Of a stretch of DNA of 33,220 nucleotides, positions 15,542 to 23,657 are shown piece after piece; position 1 is the first letter of the stretch; each line of letters starts with the position of its first letter. Below the pieces are notes generated by a model. It did no database searches, was not told where the DNA came from, and worked only from the letters and a program-made list of their open reading frames with translations. The stretch covers positions 1-33,220 of the forward strand of contig JBDNFP010000117.1 of NCBI GenBank assembly GCA_041689775.1, given 5' to 3'. The position numbers were made by a program, and so were the translations under genes. Origin of the DNA: JBDNFP01 sp041689775 (lineage in GTDB: Bacteria; Bacteroidota; Bacteroidia; Cytophagales; Spirosomataceae).

Positions 15542-16252
15542 TTATTGATCAGGTTGATCCGTAAACATATAACCTACCCCTTTGAGGGTTCTGATAAAGC
15601 CATCCCCTAGCTTCTCGCGGAGCTTGCGGATGTGCACGTCGACGGTACGTTCCAGTACGTAGATGTCTACTCCCCAGATTTTTTGGAGGAGTTCTTCGCG
15701 GCTAAATACTTTGTTGGGGCTTTGGGCCAGGAAAAACAGTAGTTCAAATTCTTTCTTGGGAAGAGTAATAGATTTCTGCTCCTGCGTAACGGAATAATTT
15801 TTACGATTAATGGATAGACCAGCAATGTCCAGTTCCTCTCCGGGATCTGATTTCTGCGCTTCTCGGCGAAATAATGCATTGATCCTACTCATCAGCGCGC
15901 GAGGCTTGATGGGCTTCATGATATAATCGTCGGCCCCTATTTCAAAGGCGGCTATCTCGGAGTACTCCTCCGAGCGGGCCGTGAGAAACAGAATATACGT
16001 ATCGCGGGTATTTGGGTCCTGCCGAATCATCCTGGCGGTTTCGATGCCATCGAGTTGAGGCATCATGATATCCAGTAAAATGAGATCAGGTTGAAAATCT
16101 TTGGCTAATTCAAAACCTTTCCTTCCGTCCGGTGCAGTCTGAACGTCATAACCTTCCTTTTGAAGGTTGTATTCCAGTAGTTCTACAATATCCGGATCGT
16201 CGTCAACCACGAGTATTTTTTGTGCTACTTGGGTTGCTTTTGCGGCGCTCAT
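15542..16252 (-). CDS. OmpR/PhoB-family response regulator
   Basis: 236 residues. The receiver domain shows the acidic pair VVDDD at about 15-19, the phospho-acceptor Asp61 in LILLDIMMP, the Thr of LFLTARS and the Lys of IMKPIKP. After a linker it has an OmpR-type winged helix (ITLPKKEFELLFFLAQSPNKVFSREELLQKIW, then RTVDVHIRKLREKLG and TLKGVGYMF). It is a cytoplasmic transcription factor activated by phosphorylation. The partner histidine kinase is not in the window on either side, so its signal cannot be inferred. Closest to PhoB-type regulators in length and motif set, but the regulon is unknown. Confidence 0.93.
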   Translation of the reverse strand: MSAAKATQVAQKILVVDDDPDIVELLEYNLQKEGYDVQTAPDGRKGFELAKDFQPDLILLDIMMPQLDGIETARMIRQDPNTRDTYILFLTARSEEYSEIAAFEIGADDYIMKPIKPRALMSRINALFRREAQKSDPGEELDIAGLSINRKNYSVTQEQKSITLPKKEFELLFFLAQSPNKVFSREELLQKIWGVDIYVLERTVDVHIRKLREKLGDGFIRTLKGVGYMFTDQPDQ

Positions 16253-16346
16253 GCAGTGAGTGTTTGAATGGTTATCATAAAGTCGAAATTAGTGGATGTG
16301 TCGATTAGATTACTAAGAAAAAACCAATCATAACAAAAATTTAATA

Positions 16347-17189
16347 TCACTTGGGGCGAATTAAATACATTTTTTGTTGCTCATTTGTAATCATTAAATC
16401 ATTGTCATTCAGGAATATAATAGCTTCTGACTGCATTTTCCCAATCTTGATGCAGTCCTGAGGATTTTTAAAATTTATGATACCGTGGGACACTCCAAAA
16501 AGCAGAATTTTACCGTAGGTAAGCAGCGCGAAAGTAGTTCCGGAAGGATTAATGTCCGCCGAAGTAACCTGAGTACTGATCAAAACACTGTCTTGAGCGG
16601 CTATGGTATAATTACCGGGGCTTGCCGGTAAAGCATATAGTTTTACCGTTTGTGCTGGTTTGCTGCGATTCTTGGAGAACAAATAAAGGTAGTCATTATG
16701 GTAGAAAAATGCTTCACAATCAAAGTTCAGTTTTTCGCGAGCGGGTGGGAAGTCTTTTTGATCCGCGTAGTTAAAGGTAATCGTCGAGGTAGGGCTGCCA
16801 TCTGGAGGTAAAGTGTAAATGGTCAAGTTGCGGCGTGCGTTATTATTGTTTCCCATGTCGCCGATATATAGAGTACCGTCGGAACTTTGGGCGAGATCTT
16901 CCCAGTCTACATTCCGGGCTTCCGTCACCGACCGGGTTGAAAGAAGGTTACCTTCTTTATCCACCTCGTACAATTCGGGTTTGCCGCCGCTATCATTGTG
17001 CGTCCAAAAAGAACCGCTTTTTTCGTTGCGGGCGAGGCCTGAACTTTCGTCGACAATTGCCGGAAGCCTACCTATTTTACTAACTTTGTAGTCAGTCCGG
17101 GCTTTTTTAAATCCATTTCGCCGTTGATCCGACTGACAACCGCAAAGAATAATCTTTAACGCAAACCATACATAAACTAACTTTATCAT
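16347..17189 (-). CDS. Beta-propeller-like lipoprotein
   Basis: 280 residues from the Met at 17189. I chose this start because it directly precedes a short signal peptide (MIKLVYVWFALKIILCGC) whose lipobox L-C-G-C places the lipidated Cys at residue 18. The frame is open further upstream, but that would put ten extra polar residues before the signal. The mature part repeats short beta-strand motifs (ESSGLARNEKSGSFWTHNDS, WEDLAQSSDGTLYIGDMG, CEAFFYHNDYLYLFSKN) that resemble blades of a six-bladed propeller, as in SdiA-regulated or phytase-like esterase families. The assignment to a propeller is inference. Its start codon overlaps that of the divergent AI-2E gene. Confidence 0.7.
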   Translation of the reverse strand: MIKLVYVWFALKIILCGCQSDQRRNGFKKARTDYKVSKIGRLPAIVDESSGLARNEKSGSFWTHNDSGGKPELYEVDKEGNLLSTRSVTEARNVDWEDLAQSSDGTLYIGDMGNNNNARRNLTIYTLPPDGSPTSTITFNYADQKDFPPAREKLNFDCEAFFYHNDYLYLFSKNRSKPAQTVKLYALPASPGNYTIAAQDSVLISTQVTSADINPSGTTFALLTYGKILLFGVSHGIINFKNPQDCIKIGKMQSEAIIFLNDNDLMITNEQQKMYLIRPK

Positions 17190-17224
17190 GAATTTTTCAT
17201 CAGGGTCCGTAAACAACAAAGGTA
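17178..17224. promoter_or_regulatory. Overlapping divergent promoters of the lipoprotein and AI-2E permease genes
   Basis: The minus-strand -7 box is TACCTTTG (forward 17217-17224), with TTT 20 bases upstream of it; transcription would start near 17210, just ahead of the lipoprotein ATG. The plus-strand box is TAACTTTA (17178-17185), one base off consensus, with TTT at 17155-17157. If the plus box is right, transcription begins after 17188, which favours Met19 (17242) as the permease start. The two transcripts would overlap at their 5' ends. Confidence 0.4.
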
Positions 17225-18609
17225 GTCAAACACCTGCGTACATGAAATCGGCCGCTGTATTGATTTCGCTCATTGCGGGAGTCTATATTTTGTACGTTCT
17301 CCAGGAGACACTAATTCCTCTGGCGTACTCGGTACTATTTTCAATATTACTTTATCCATTATGTAATCGTCTCGAACGCTGGAAGTTTCCCCGTGTATTG
17401 GCGATCACGCTCAGTATACTGCTCTTTATCGTCGTGATAGCCGTATTGGTGTACCTGGTATCCATACAGATTGCAGGCTTTGCCGATGAGCTACCCCGGA
17501 TCACGGAAAAAGTGGAAGTAGTCTTAGAGCAAATGCTTACCATGGGCGAGCGTTACCTCAGTATTAGTCGTACCGAACAGGTGAGCGAAGCCAAAATGTA
17601 CTTGGTGAAGATGTTGGGTGAAAGTCGTCAAATGCTACTTAGTACGCTGGTAGCTACTACGGGAACCCTCACCACGGCTGCCTTGGTACCTTTATATGTT
17701 TTCTTCTTTCTTCTCTACCGTGACTTCTTTCGTCGTTTTGTCCACAAGGCGTTTCATACTATTCCGAAGGGTACTCTGGATAAAATCCTGAATAAAATCT
17801 ACGACGTAATTCAAAGCTACCTAGCCGGACTGATGCTGGTTATTGGCATTGTAGGTATTCTTAACACGATTGGACTACTACTATTAGGGATCGACTACGC
17901 CGTGTTTTTTGGGTTTCTGGCGGCCTTCCTGATCCTGATTCCTTACATTGGTATTCTAATCGGATCTATTTTTCCGGCTCTAATGAGTGTAATTACTGAA
18001 GACTCTCCCTGGTATGCGCTGGGAGTAGTTGGAGTAATGGGCTTCGTGCAGTTTCTGGAAGGAAACTTTATCACACCCAATATTGTGGGCTCAAAAGTGA
18101 GTGTTAATCCGCTGGCGGCAATTGTGATGCTGCTTTTGGGCGGGCAACTTTGGGGGCTTTCAGGGTTGATTCTGGCGTTACCGATTACGGCTATTCTGAA
18201 AGTGATTATGGATTCGAGCCCCAACCTCGAACCGATTGGCTTTTTGCTGGGTGAACCTACGAAAGAAGTAGCCGAAGAAAAGTTGTTGGAAAGACAGCAG
18301 ATCGAAGAGCAACACCGGGCGTTCCACGAGCGCAGAGCACCTCGTCCTAAGAGCAACAAACCTAGAAACACCCGAAAAAGTAACCCCCGTAATGACAGAG
18401 ATGATGCCCAATCGGTCGATACTTCCGTAAGTCAGCCCGAGGTGGTGGTAAAGCCAACTCCAACGGCCGCAGTGTCTACGGAAGAGTCAAAAAATGACGC
18501 ACAGGCGGAAGCCAAGAAGCGCCGTCGTCCGTCGCGTCGTCGTAAAAAACCTGCCGGGCCCCGTACCGAAGAAGAAACGACTAAAAGTTCAGCGGATCAA
18601 GATTCTTAA
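17188..18609 (+). CDS. AI-2E family transporter (PerM/TqsA-like membrane protein)
   Basis: 473 residues. Residues about 20-340 form the eight-helix AI-2E/PerM core: paired N-terminal helices (VLISLIAGVYILYVLQETLIPLAYSVLFSILLYPL), a periplasmic amphipathic segment, then PLYVFFFLLYRDFFRR, YLAGLMLVIGIVGILNTIGLLLLGIDYAVFFGFLAAFLILIPYIG and the family block EGNFITPNIVGSKVSVNPLAAI. Members export small molecules or ions, and substrates vary. The last hundred residues are disordered, with Pro/Ser/Thr/Glu stretches and a basic RRRPSRRRKK cluster, which is not usual for the family. The ATG at 17188 shares two bases with the divergent gene's start; Met19 (17242) is a good alternative. The 3' end overlaps the convergent LON-domain gene by 29 bases. 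Confidence 0.88.
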   Translation: MNFSSGSVNNKGSQTPAYMKSAAVLISLIAGVYILYVLQETLIPLAYSVLFSILLYPLCNRLERWKFPRVLAITLSILLFIVVIAVLVYLVSIQIAGFADELPRITEKVEVVLEQMLTMGERYLSISRTEQVSEAKMYLVKMLGESRQMLLSTLVATTGTLTTAALVPLYVFFFLLYRDFFRRFVHKAFHTIPKGTLDKILNKIYDVIQSYLAGLMLVIGIVGILNTIGLLLLGIDYAVFFGFLAAFLILIPYIGILIGSIFPALMSVITEDSPWYALGVVGVMGFVQFLEGNFITPNIVGSKVSVNPLAAIVMLLLGGQLWGLSGLILALPITAILKVIMDSSPNLEPIGFLLGEPTKEVAEEKLLERQQIEEQHRAFHERRAPRPKSNKPRNTRKSNPRNDRDDAQSVDTSVSQPEVVVKPTPTAAVSTEESKNDAQAEAKKRRRPSRRRKKPAGPRTEEETTKSSADQDS

Positions 18610-19210
18610 AGTGTCCGTTCATCCGGATCCGGTTCTTGGTTTGTTCCATTTCGGTTACGATCGGAATCACTTTTTGTAAATGTTGGATTAAGAAATCCTG
18701 GCGCTCGCTCTCCCGTTGGAGGGTGAGCAACTTGTATTCTTCTTCCACGGCTAGCCCTACCTTGTGGGCAATCTGAAAAGAGAATGGAGACTTTTCTATA
18801 TCGTACTCAACGGGAGTAGCGAGCAGTCCATAAAGAGTTTCCAGCAGGTGTATCAGAATGGATGAGGCCGACTCTAAGTCAGTGTATTCGGGTTGAAACG
18901 TGACGTCACCCCCCGCGTATAATTTTCCCGCAACGGGGTTTTGAAAATCATCTAATTTGAATGTCCGGATGCCTTGGGTAGAAATATCCATTTGGCCGTC
19001 TTCATAGCGCTGATGGAGCGCTGCTACCTTCACTTCCGTACCGAAGTCTGCCAGTTTATTACCCAAGAAGGTCGGAATACCAAACGATTGTCCGGTTTCG
19101 AGTGATTCATTAACGAGCTGCTGGTAGCGCTCTTCAAAAATGTGGAGATTTAGCTTTTCGCCCGGATAAACAACCAGGCTTAATGGAAACATCGGTAAGA
19201 AGGTACTCAT
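18581..19210 (-). CDS. LON substrate-binding domain protein
   Basis: 209 residues, consisting only of the N-terminal (PUA-like) domain of Lon protease and no ATPase or peptidase part. It begins FLPMFPLSLVVYPGEKLNLHIFEERY, which matches the family opening 'lPlFPL..V.fPg..l.L.iFE.RY'. An FGIP segment, VKVAALHQRYEDGQMDISTQGIRTF and a helical C-terminus follow. Stand-alone versions are common, and their role in protein quality control is inferred, not shown. It lies 14 bases downstream of gldH on the same strand. Its end overlaps the AI-2E gene tail to tail. Confidence 0.9.
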   Translation of the reverse strand: MSTFLPMFPLSLVVYPGEKLNLHIFEERYQQLVNESLETGQSFGIPTFLGNKLADFGTEVKVAALHQRYEDGQMDISTQGIRTFKLDDFQNPVAGKLYAGGDVTFQPEYTDLESASSILIHLLETLYGLLATPVEYDIEKSPFSFQIAHKVGLAVEEEYKLLTLQRESERQDFLIQHLQKVIPIVTEMEQTKNRIRMNGHFKNLDPLNF

Positions 19211-19224
19211 GGGTAAGAAATCAA

Positions 19225-19710
19225 TTATTGGGTATCAGGTACTACTTTTTCAATGCTTAGTCCCACACTCATTATAAAGGGAAGAGGGTCCTGACGCATC
19301 GATTGAGTGAATGTGAAAGTATACTCTCCGGGCTTGGCGAACCGGTGGTTGCGCATGAAGACGATTTTGTGGTCAAACATATCCCCCAAACCGCTACCAA
19401 ATGGCTTCCCGGAAGTTTCCTCAGACAAGTATACCTCATCGAGAAGGGTCAATTGGAGCTTCGGGTCCGGACCAGTCATGGTACGATTGATGTAGAGGTT
19501 GTAGTAGGGATATTGCTGAGCGTTTCTAATCAGATAATATAGATTGTAGCGTTCTGTGGTATCCGTAACGGTAAACTTAAAAGTGGGCGTATTGTTGAGA
19601 TACCACTGCCCGTCGTCAATATCTTCGTAGGCTTTATAGAGGGTATTTTTCTCACAACTCGCTAGTCCCACGAAGAGGGTAAGTAGTATGATCGATTGTA
19701 GGGTTCTCAT
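19225..19710 (-). CDS. gldH: Gliding motility lipoprotein GldH
   Basis: 161 residues with signal peptide and lipobox LASC (Cys19), so an outer-membrane or periplasmic lipoprotein. The family pattern is clear: a short Tyr-rich lead (LYKAYEDIDDGQW), FKFTVTDTTERYNLYYLIRNAQQYPYYNLYI, then a Gly-rich GSGLGDMFD loop and a GEYTFTFTQSMR strand. GldH is required for gliding in Flavobacterium johnsoniae; its exact place in the machinery is not settled. It sits in a string with the upstream conserved protein and the downstream LON-domain gene. Together with PorT it indicates that type IX secretion/gliding components are encoded in this genome. Confidence 0.9.
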   Translation of the reverse strand: MRTLQSIILLTLFVGLASCEKNTLYKAYEDIDDGQWYLNNTPTFKFTVTDTTERYNLYYLIRNAQQYPYYNLYINRTMTGPDPKLQLTLLDEVYLSEETSGKPFGSGLGDMFDHKIVFMRNHRFAKPGEYTFTFTQSMRQDPLPFIMSVGLSIEKVVPDTQ

Positions 19711-19768
19711 TCGGATTCAATAAAGTACAGGACAAAATTAAGACGACCGGACTACCTTTCAAAATGCC

Positions 19769-20266
19769 TCAGGCGGCGGGCTGTTTGAAATAGCGCTTCA
19801 TCCAAGTCTGGCTGGCGGGCACTTTCCAACGTTTCATCCATTGGGCTTTGGTGGCCACCAGGTTGTCAAACACCGTGGTATTGGGTCCAATTTCCTCATT
19901 CGTTACGGCCTCTTTGATTTCTGGTATCGAGAGGGTTTTTACCCGATTCATCTCGTCTAGGTAGACCACCGAGCGATCAAAGAAGTCGACCCCAAGCTGA
20001 TGTCCGATCTCCTGCAACCAATGCACTGACTTATCAATGGAGCAGCCACTGGGTAGTTCGTGTGATTCATCGAGGGCAATAACCACAAAGCGATTGTAGA
20101 ATACCTTTCCGGAGGAGAGTAGTACGCTATTGTGGGCCTCCCAGCCTTCCAGGGCCGCTTTCAGAGTTTCGGTGGTCAGGCTTACTTCCTGATCCGTGAG
20201 GGTGCGGTTGGCCTGGTAAATCCACAGGCGGGCGTCAAAACTGATTTCGTCAAATGGTATATACAT
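19769..20266 (-). CDS. Conserved Bacteroidota protein of unknown function
   Basis: 165 residues. I recognise the pattern of a short protein found across Bacteroidota that databases often label 'ABC transporter ATPase'. It has no Walker motifs, so that label is not supported. Visible features: ARLWIYQANRTLTDQEV at the start, LEGWEAHNSVLLSSGKVFYNRFVVIALDE in the middle, then the conserved-looking SGCSIDKSVHWLQEIG with its Cys, and a basic C-terminus. It is cytoplasmic. It lies 58 bases upstream of gldH and is probably co-transcribed. The SGCSID Cys may be functional, but no reaction can be named. Confidence 0.75.
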   Translation of the reverse strand: MYIPFDEISFDARLWIYQANRTLTDQEVSLTTETLKAALEGWEAHNSVLLSSGKVFYNRFVVIALDESHELPSGCSIDKSVHWLQEIGHQLGVDFFDRSVVYLDEMNRVKTLSIPEIKEAVTNEEIGPNTTVFDNLVATKAQWMKRWKVPASQTWMKRYFKQPAA

Positions 20267-20351
20267 AGCTGGTAATTGTAAAGTGAGCGACCAGGATAGC
20301 GACAGACTAAACCCGGCAGTTTACAAACACGGAAATACTTCCGGGGGTTCG

Positions 20352-20359
20352 TACCTTTG
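20352..20359 (+). promoter_or_regulatory. -7 box of the GNAT gene
   Basis: TACCTTTG followed by C matches TAnnTTTG. It lies 49 bases before the ATG. The -33 element is not obvious. Confidence 0.4.
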
Positions 20360-20407
20360 CGTGTAGGCTTGTCTCTATTCCTGAGAATATAAGATTAACG
20401 AAACAAA

Positions 20408-20923
20408 ATGGCATTTTCTTTTCAGATTGCAAACGAAATTGATGGTATCCCACTTCTCCGGTTCAGCGAACGGCTGTTCAGAGAAACTTATTCGGGCCTT
20501 AACAGCCCGGGAAATATGGAGCTATACTGCGAAAAAGCATTCTCTCCCGTTTGTTTTGAGGAAGATTTTCGGCAGGAAAACGTTCGGTTCCTGCTGGCCT
20601 ACGAAGAAAAGACGTTGGCGGCTTACGCAAAACTAGTGTTGGGTAGCGCGACGCCCATTGAGCCATCGCGTATTGGGGTAGAGATAGCCCGGTTTTATTT
20701 GGACACCCCGTTTCAGGGAATAGGACTAGGGCAAAAGTTTATGAACCATTGCCTCGGCTGGGCGCGTGAGCAAGGGTACCCATGCGTGTGGCTGGGGGTG
20801 TGGCCGGAAAATCCGCGGGCGGTTCACTTTTACGAAAGAATAGGTTTTGAAAAGATCGGAACGGCTGATTTCCTGCTGGGTACCGATCCCCAAACCGACG
20901 ACGTAATGCTAATAAATGTATAA
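20408..20923 (+). CDS. GNAT family N-acetyltransferase
   Basis: 171 residues. The acetyl-CoA-binding motif A is clear (ARFYLDTPFQGIGLGQKFMNHCLGWA; Q-G-I-G-L-G loop near residue 103). It is followed by the beta-bulge and motif B segment VWLGVWPENPRAVHFYERIGFEKIG. It transfers an acetyl group from acetyl-CoA to an amine. The N-terminal half, which sets the acceptor, gives no clue, although the length and W-L-G-V-W-P-x-N motif resemble spermidine or small-molecule acetyltransferases. Single gene, with its own -7 box and a roughly 270-base AT-rich gap after it in which I see no gene. Confidence 0.9.
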   Translation: MAFSFQIANEIDGIPLLRFSERLFRETYSGLNSPGNMELYCEKAFSPVCFEEDFRQENVRFLLAYEEKTLAAYAKLVLGSATPIEPSRIGVEIARFYLDTPFQGIGLGQKFMNHCLGWAREQGYPCVWLGVWPENPRAVHFYERIGFEKIGTADFLLGTDPQTDDVMLINV

Positions 20924-21148
20924 GTAGTGGTTAAGCCATTAGTCTGTTAGCCATTAGCCTTTTGTAGCGCTGATTATGTAATAATTATACAAATTACTTA
21001 GTAAGTATTTAACGCAAACTAATTTTACACGACTACTTAATTAGCCGTTAGCTTACAGCTATTATCTTTTCTGTTTATCTGATATTCATATTATTATAGT
21101 TAACTATACAACCATTAAATGTAAATTATAGGAAGCCGATAGCTACTT

Positions 21149-21184
21149 AGCAGGGGATACATTGGGAAATCATTATCCCCTGCT
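21149..21184 (-). terminator. Terminator-like hairpin after the iron-sulfur operon
   Basis: Perfect 11-bp stem AGCAGGGGATA (21149-21159) / TATCCCCTGCT (21174-21184) with a 14-base loop. It begins 8 bases after the stop of the minus-strand CCG-domain gene. There is no T tract, so efficiency is uncertain. Confidence 0.55.
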
Positions 21185-21192
21185 TTACAGTA

Positions 21193-21984
21193 CTACATCC
21201 GCTGTTCAATGAGCTCGGCCAGGTCGAGTACCTTCACCGAATCTTCTTTTTCCTTATTTTTTACGCCGTCGGTCATCATCACCATGCAAAACGGACAGGC
21301 TACCGCGATGGTATCGGCTCCGGTGCTTAGTGCTTCCTCAATCCGTTCGATGTTAATGTCCTTCTTTCCGTTTTCGGGTTCTTTGAACATCTGTCCACCA
21401 CCGGCACCGCAGCATAGACCCTTCACCTTACTACGCTTCATTTCCACCAGATCGGCGTCGAGGGCTTCCAGTACCGATCGGGGAGCTTCGTAGATATCGT
21501 TAGCCCGGCCGAGGTAACACGAGTCGTGAAAGGTAATCTTACGGCCCTTAAATTCGCCACCGCCTTGCATCTTAACGCGCCCTTCGTTGATGAGCTGCTG
21601 TAAAAACTCGGAGTGGTGGATCACCTCATACTTTCCGCCCAACTCGGGATATTCATTTTTAAGGGTATTGAAGCAATGCGGACAAGCCGTGACAATCTTC
21701 TTGACGGCGTACATATCTAGTACCTGAATATTGGCCATCGCCTGCATCTGAAACAGGAACTCGTTGCCGGACCGGCGAGCCGGATCACCCGTGCAGCCTT
21801 CTTCGGTACCCAGCACGGCAAACTTAATGCCTACTTTATTCAGAATCTTCACAAAAGCGACGGTCACTTTCTTGTAGCGGTCGTCGAATGAACCGGCGCA
21901 GCCTACCCAGAAAAGAATTTCGGGAGTTTCGCCATTGGCGGCCATTGCGGCCATTGTTGGTACTTTATAGGTTATTTCGCTCAT
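21193..21984 (-). CDS. CCG-domain (HdrB/GlcF/LutA-like) iron-sulfur protein
   Basis: 263 residues with two cysteine-rich CCG modules. The first has CVGCAGSFD, then the GCTGDPARR block and ACPHCFNTLKNEYP. The second has SCYLGRAND, GLCCGAGGG and ACPFCMVMMTDG. In heterodisulfide reductase HdrB/D and in glycolate/lactate oxidase subunits these motifs hold Fe-S clusters used for two-electron thiol or quinone redox steps. It lies 60 bases downstream of a membrane-bound dicluster ferredoxin gene, and together they look like a split HdrDE-type complex linked to the menaquinone pool. The donor is not identified: no acyl-CoA dehydrogenase, ETF or lactate gene is in the window. Confidence 0.88.
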   Translation of the reverse strand: MSEITYKVPTMAAMAANGETPEILFWVGCAGSFDDRYKKVTVAFVKILNKVGIKFAVLGTEEGCTGDPARRSGNEFLFQMQAMANIQVLDMYAVKKIVTACPHCFNTLKNEYPELGGKYEVIHHSEFLQQLINEGRVKMQGGGEFKGRKITFHDSCYLGRANDIYEAPRSVLEALDADLVEMKRSKVKGLCCGAGGGQMFKEPENGKKDINIERIEEALSTGADTIAVACPFCMVMMTDGVKNKEKEDSVKVLDLAELIEQRM

Positions 21985-22044
21985 TAGGTTTGTAGTTGTT
22001 GGGGGTTAGCCTTGGTATCTGAACCAAAAATTATTTTCAAACGA

Positions 22045-23376
22045 TTACTTCACTCCATCGACCCAATTGAAGCGGTCGGCGGGCGAAAATTTCCAGGGAG
22101 CCTGACTCGTTTCCAGGTTGCCAAACATGGCGTTCCACGAACCCGGTGCTTTGGCTTCGTCCATGACCTCATAGCGCCGTAATTGCAGAATAATATCCAG
22201 CGGATTGATCAGAATAGGGCACTCCTGAACGCAGGCATTGCAGGTAGTACAAGCCAGAATCTCTTCGTCGCTGATGTAATCGCCCAGCAGACTTTTACCG
22301 TCGTCCACGAAATTACCTCCGTTGACTTTCAGGTTATGCCCCACCTCTTCGAGTCGGTCGCGGGTATCCATCATGATCTTCCGGGGCGAAAGTTGCTTAC
22401 CGGTAATATTTGCGGGGCAGGCAGACGTACAACGCCCGCATTCGGTGCAGGAGTAGGCATCCATCAGGTTTTTCCAGCTCAAATCCATGACATCCTTGGC
22501 CCCGAAGCGTCCGATTTCGGCGGGTTGCTCGTTGGGGTCGGGCTGCTCCATGCCGAGCATGATCTTGACCTCCTTGGTAATCTCGGGCATATTATGCATT
22601 TCTCCCTTCGGAATCAGGCGGGCAAAGTAGGTATTAGGGAAGGCAAGGCCAATGTGCAGGTGCTTGGAATAGGTTACGTACAACGCAAACCCAAAAATGC
22701 CGAGGATGTGCAGCCACCAGGCCACCCGCTCGTAGGCAATGAGGTCGCCCTCACTCCATCCCGCAAAGAATGGTTTGAGCCACTGACTAAACGCAAAATC
22801 ACCGGTGGGGGTGTAGTGAGCGCTCCCCATATCTTGCAGTACCAGATCAGCGGCATTCATGGTCAGAATGGCGGTCATGAGTACAATCTCAAAAACAAGA
22901 ATCAGGTTGGCGTCGAGTTCGGGCCAACCGTTCATTTCGCGGTGACGCGACGGTTGGAGGCGCTCCACCTTAGTAACGTTGCGGCGCAGCAAGAATACCA
23001 CGCACACCAGCCATACTCCTACGGCCAGGAACTCAAAGAAGCCGATCAGATAAGGGTAAAAATTCCCCAGTAGTGGAGCAAACAACCGGTGTTGCCCCGT
23101 GATTCCATCCAGAATAATTTCCAATACCTCTACGTTGATGAGCAGAAATCCGGCGTAGATGATAAAGTGCATGATACCTACCACGGGGCGGTCAAACATT
23201 TTCTTTTGGCCAAAGGCTATCCGTAGCATTGTGCCGAGCCGTTCGGCCGGGCGATCGGTGCGGTCTTCGGCGCGGCCCAGTTGGATCGTCTTTTTAATAA
23301 TGTTTACGCGTTGAGCAATCAGCCAGGCGGTTATTCCGAAAGCGGCGACGAACGCTATTTGCTGTATTATTTCCAT
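22045..23376 (-). CDS. Membrane-bound 4Fe-4S dicluster protein, HdrE/D-like
   Basis: 443 residues. The N-terminal 250 contain about five to six membrane helices (IIQQIAFVAAFGITAWLIA, VVGIMHFIIYAGFLLINVEVLEIIL, FFEFLAVGVWLVCVVFLL, LILVFEIVLMTAILTM, WLHILGIFGFALYVTYSKHLH), with histidines placed as for heme b in NarI/DsrM/HdrE-type subunits. The C-terminal part binds two 4Fe-4S clusters (CTECGRCTSACP and CTTCNACVQECP). It would carry electrons between quinone and the downstream CCG protein. It is the first gene of the pair. Upstream lies a promoter of ideal spacing whose spacer is filled by a palindrome. Confidence 0.88.
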   Translation of the reverse strand: MEIIQQIAFVAAFGITAWLIAQRVNIIKKTIQLGRAEDRTDRPAERLGTMLRIAFGQKKMFDRPVVGIMHFIIYAGFLLINVEVLEIILDGITGQHRLFAPLLGNFYPYLIGFFEFLAVGVWLVCVVFLLRRNVTKVERLQPSRHREMNGWPELDANLILVFEIVLMTAILTMNAADLVLQDMGSAHYTPTGDFAFSQWLKPFFAGWSEGDLIAYERVAWWLHILGIFGFALYVTYSKHLHIGLAFPNTYFARLIPKGEMHNMPEITKEVKIMLGMEQPDPNEQPAEIGRFGAKDVMDLSWKNLMDAYSCTECGRCTSACPANITGKQLSPRKIMMDTRDRLEEVGHNLKVNGGNFVDDGKSLLGDYISDEEILACTTCNACVQECPILINPLDIILQLRRYEVMDEAKAPGSWNAMFGNLETSQAPWKFSPADRFNWVDGVK

Positions 23377-23431
23377 GGTTGTTAAGTTTAATGATTCATA
23401 ACCCGTAGATCAGGTCTGCGGATATTGTATT

Positions 23432-23462
23432 CAAAATTAGTATGCAAGCATACTAATGCAAA
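23432..23462 (-). promoter_or_regulatory. Promoter with embedded palindromic operator for the iron-sulfur operon
   Basis: Minus strand: TTTG (23462-23459), 19 bases, then TAATTTTG (23439-23432), a perfect match to the Bacteroidota consensus. A perfect 10-bp inverted repeat, ATTAGTATGC-AA-GCATACTAAT (23436-23457), fills the spacer and reaches into the -7 box. A dimeric repressor bound there would block sigma-factor access. The regulator gene is not adjacent. Confidence 0.7.
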
Positions 23463-23623
23463 TATCGAAAAAAAGTAAGGGAGTCAAGGCAAAAAGTTAG
23501 ATTATTTTGAGAACAAATACGCAAAAAAACACACGAATAGGGCATTGGAGCGCATTGGAGGGGGTATTGAAGAAAACTTCCAAAACTTTTACCCAAAAGT
23601 TTTGGAAACCCAGATGAGCCTTC

Positions 23624-23644
23624 TATTTTTGCATTCCCAAACGG
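23624..23644 (+). promoter_or_regulatory. Promoter and stable-RNA motif of tRNA-Phe
   Basis: -7 box TATTTTTG (23624-23631), continuing as TTTGCATTCCCAAACGG (23628-23644), the same 17 bases found ahead of tRNA-Val. The tRNA begins 14 bases later. Confidence 0.6.
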
Positions 23645-23657
23645 GACCAACTGGCAC

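Noticed and set aside
19769..20266. 'ABC transporter ATPase' label for this conserved protein
   Set aside because: No Walker A, Walker B or signature motif is present; the label appears to be a propagated misnomer.
20925..20965. Repeated AGCCATTAG units after the GNAT gene
   Set aside because: Only two adjacent short copies plus a diverged third; consistent with simple AT-rich duplication, with no array spacing.
22183..23073. 296-codon plus-strand open frame opposite the membrane Fe-S gene
   Set aside because: Mirror of a gene with two ferredoxin motifs and membrane helices; the antisense product has no recognisable features.
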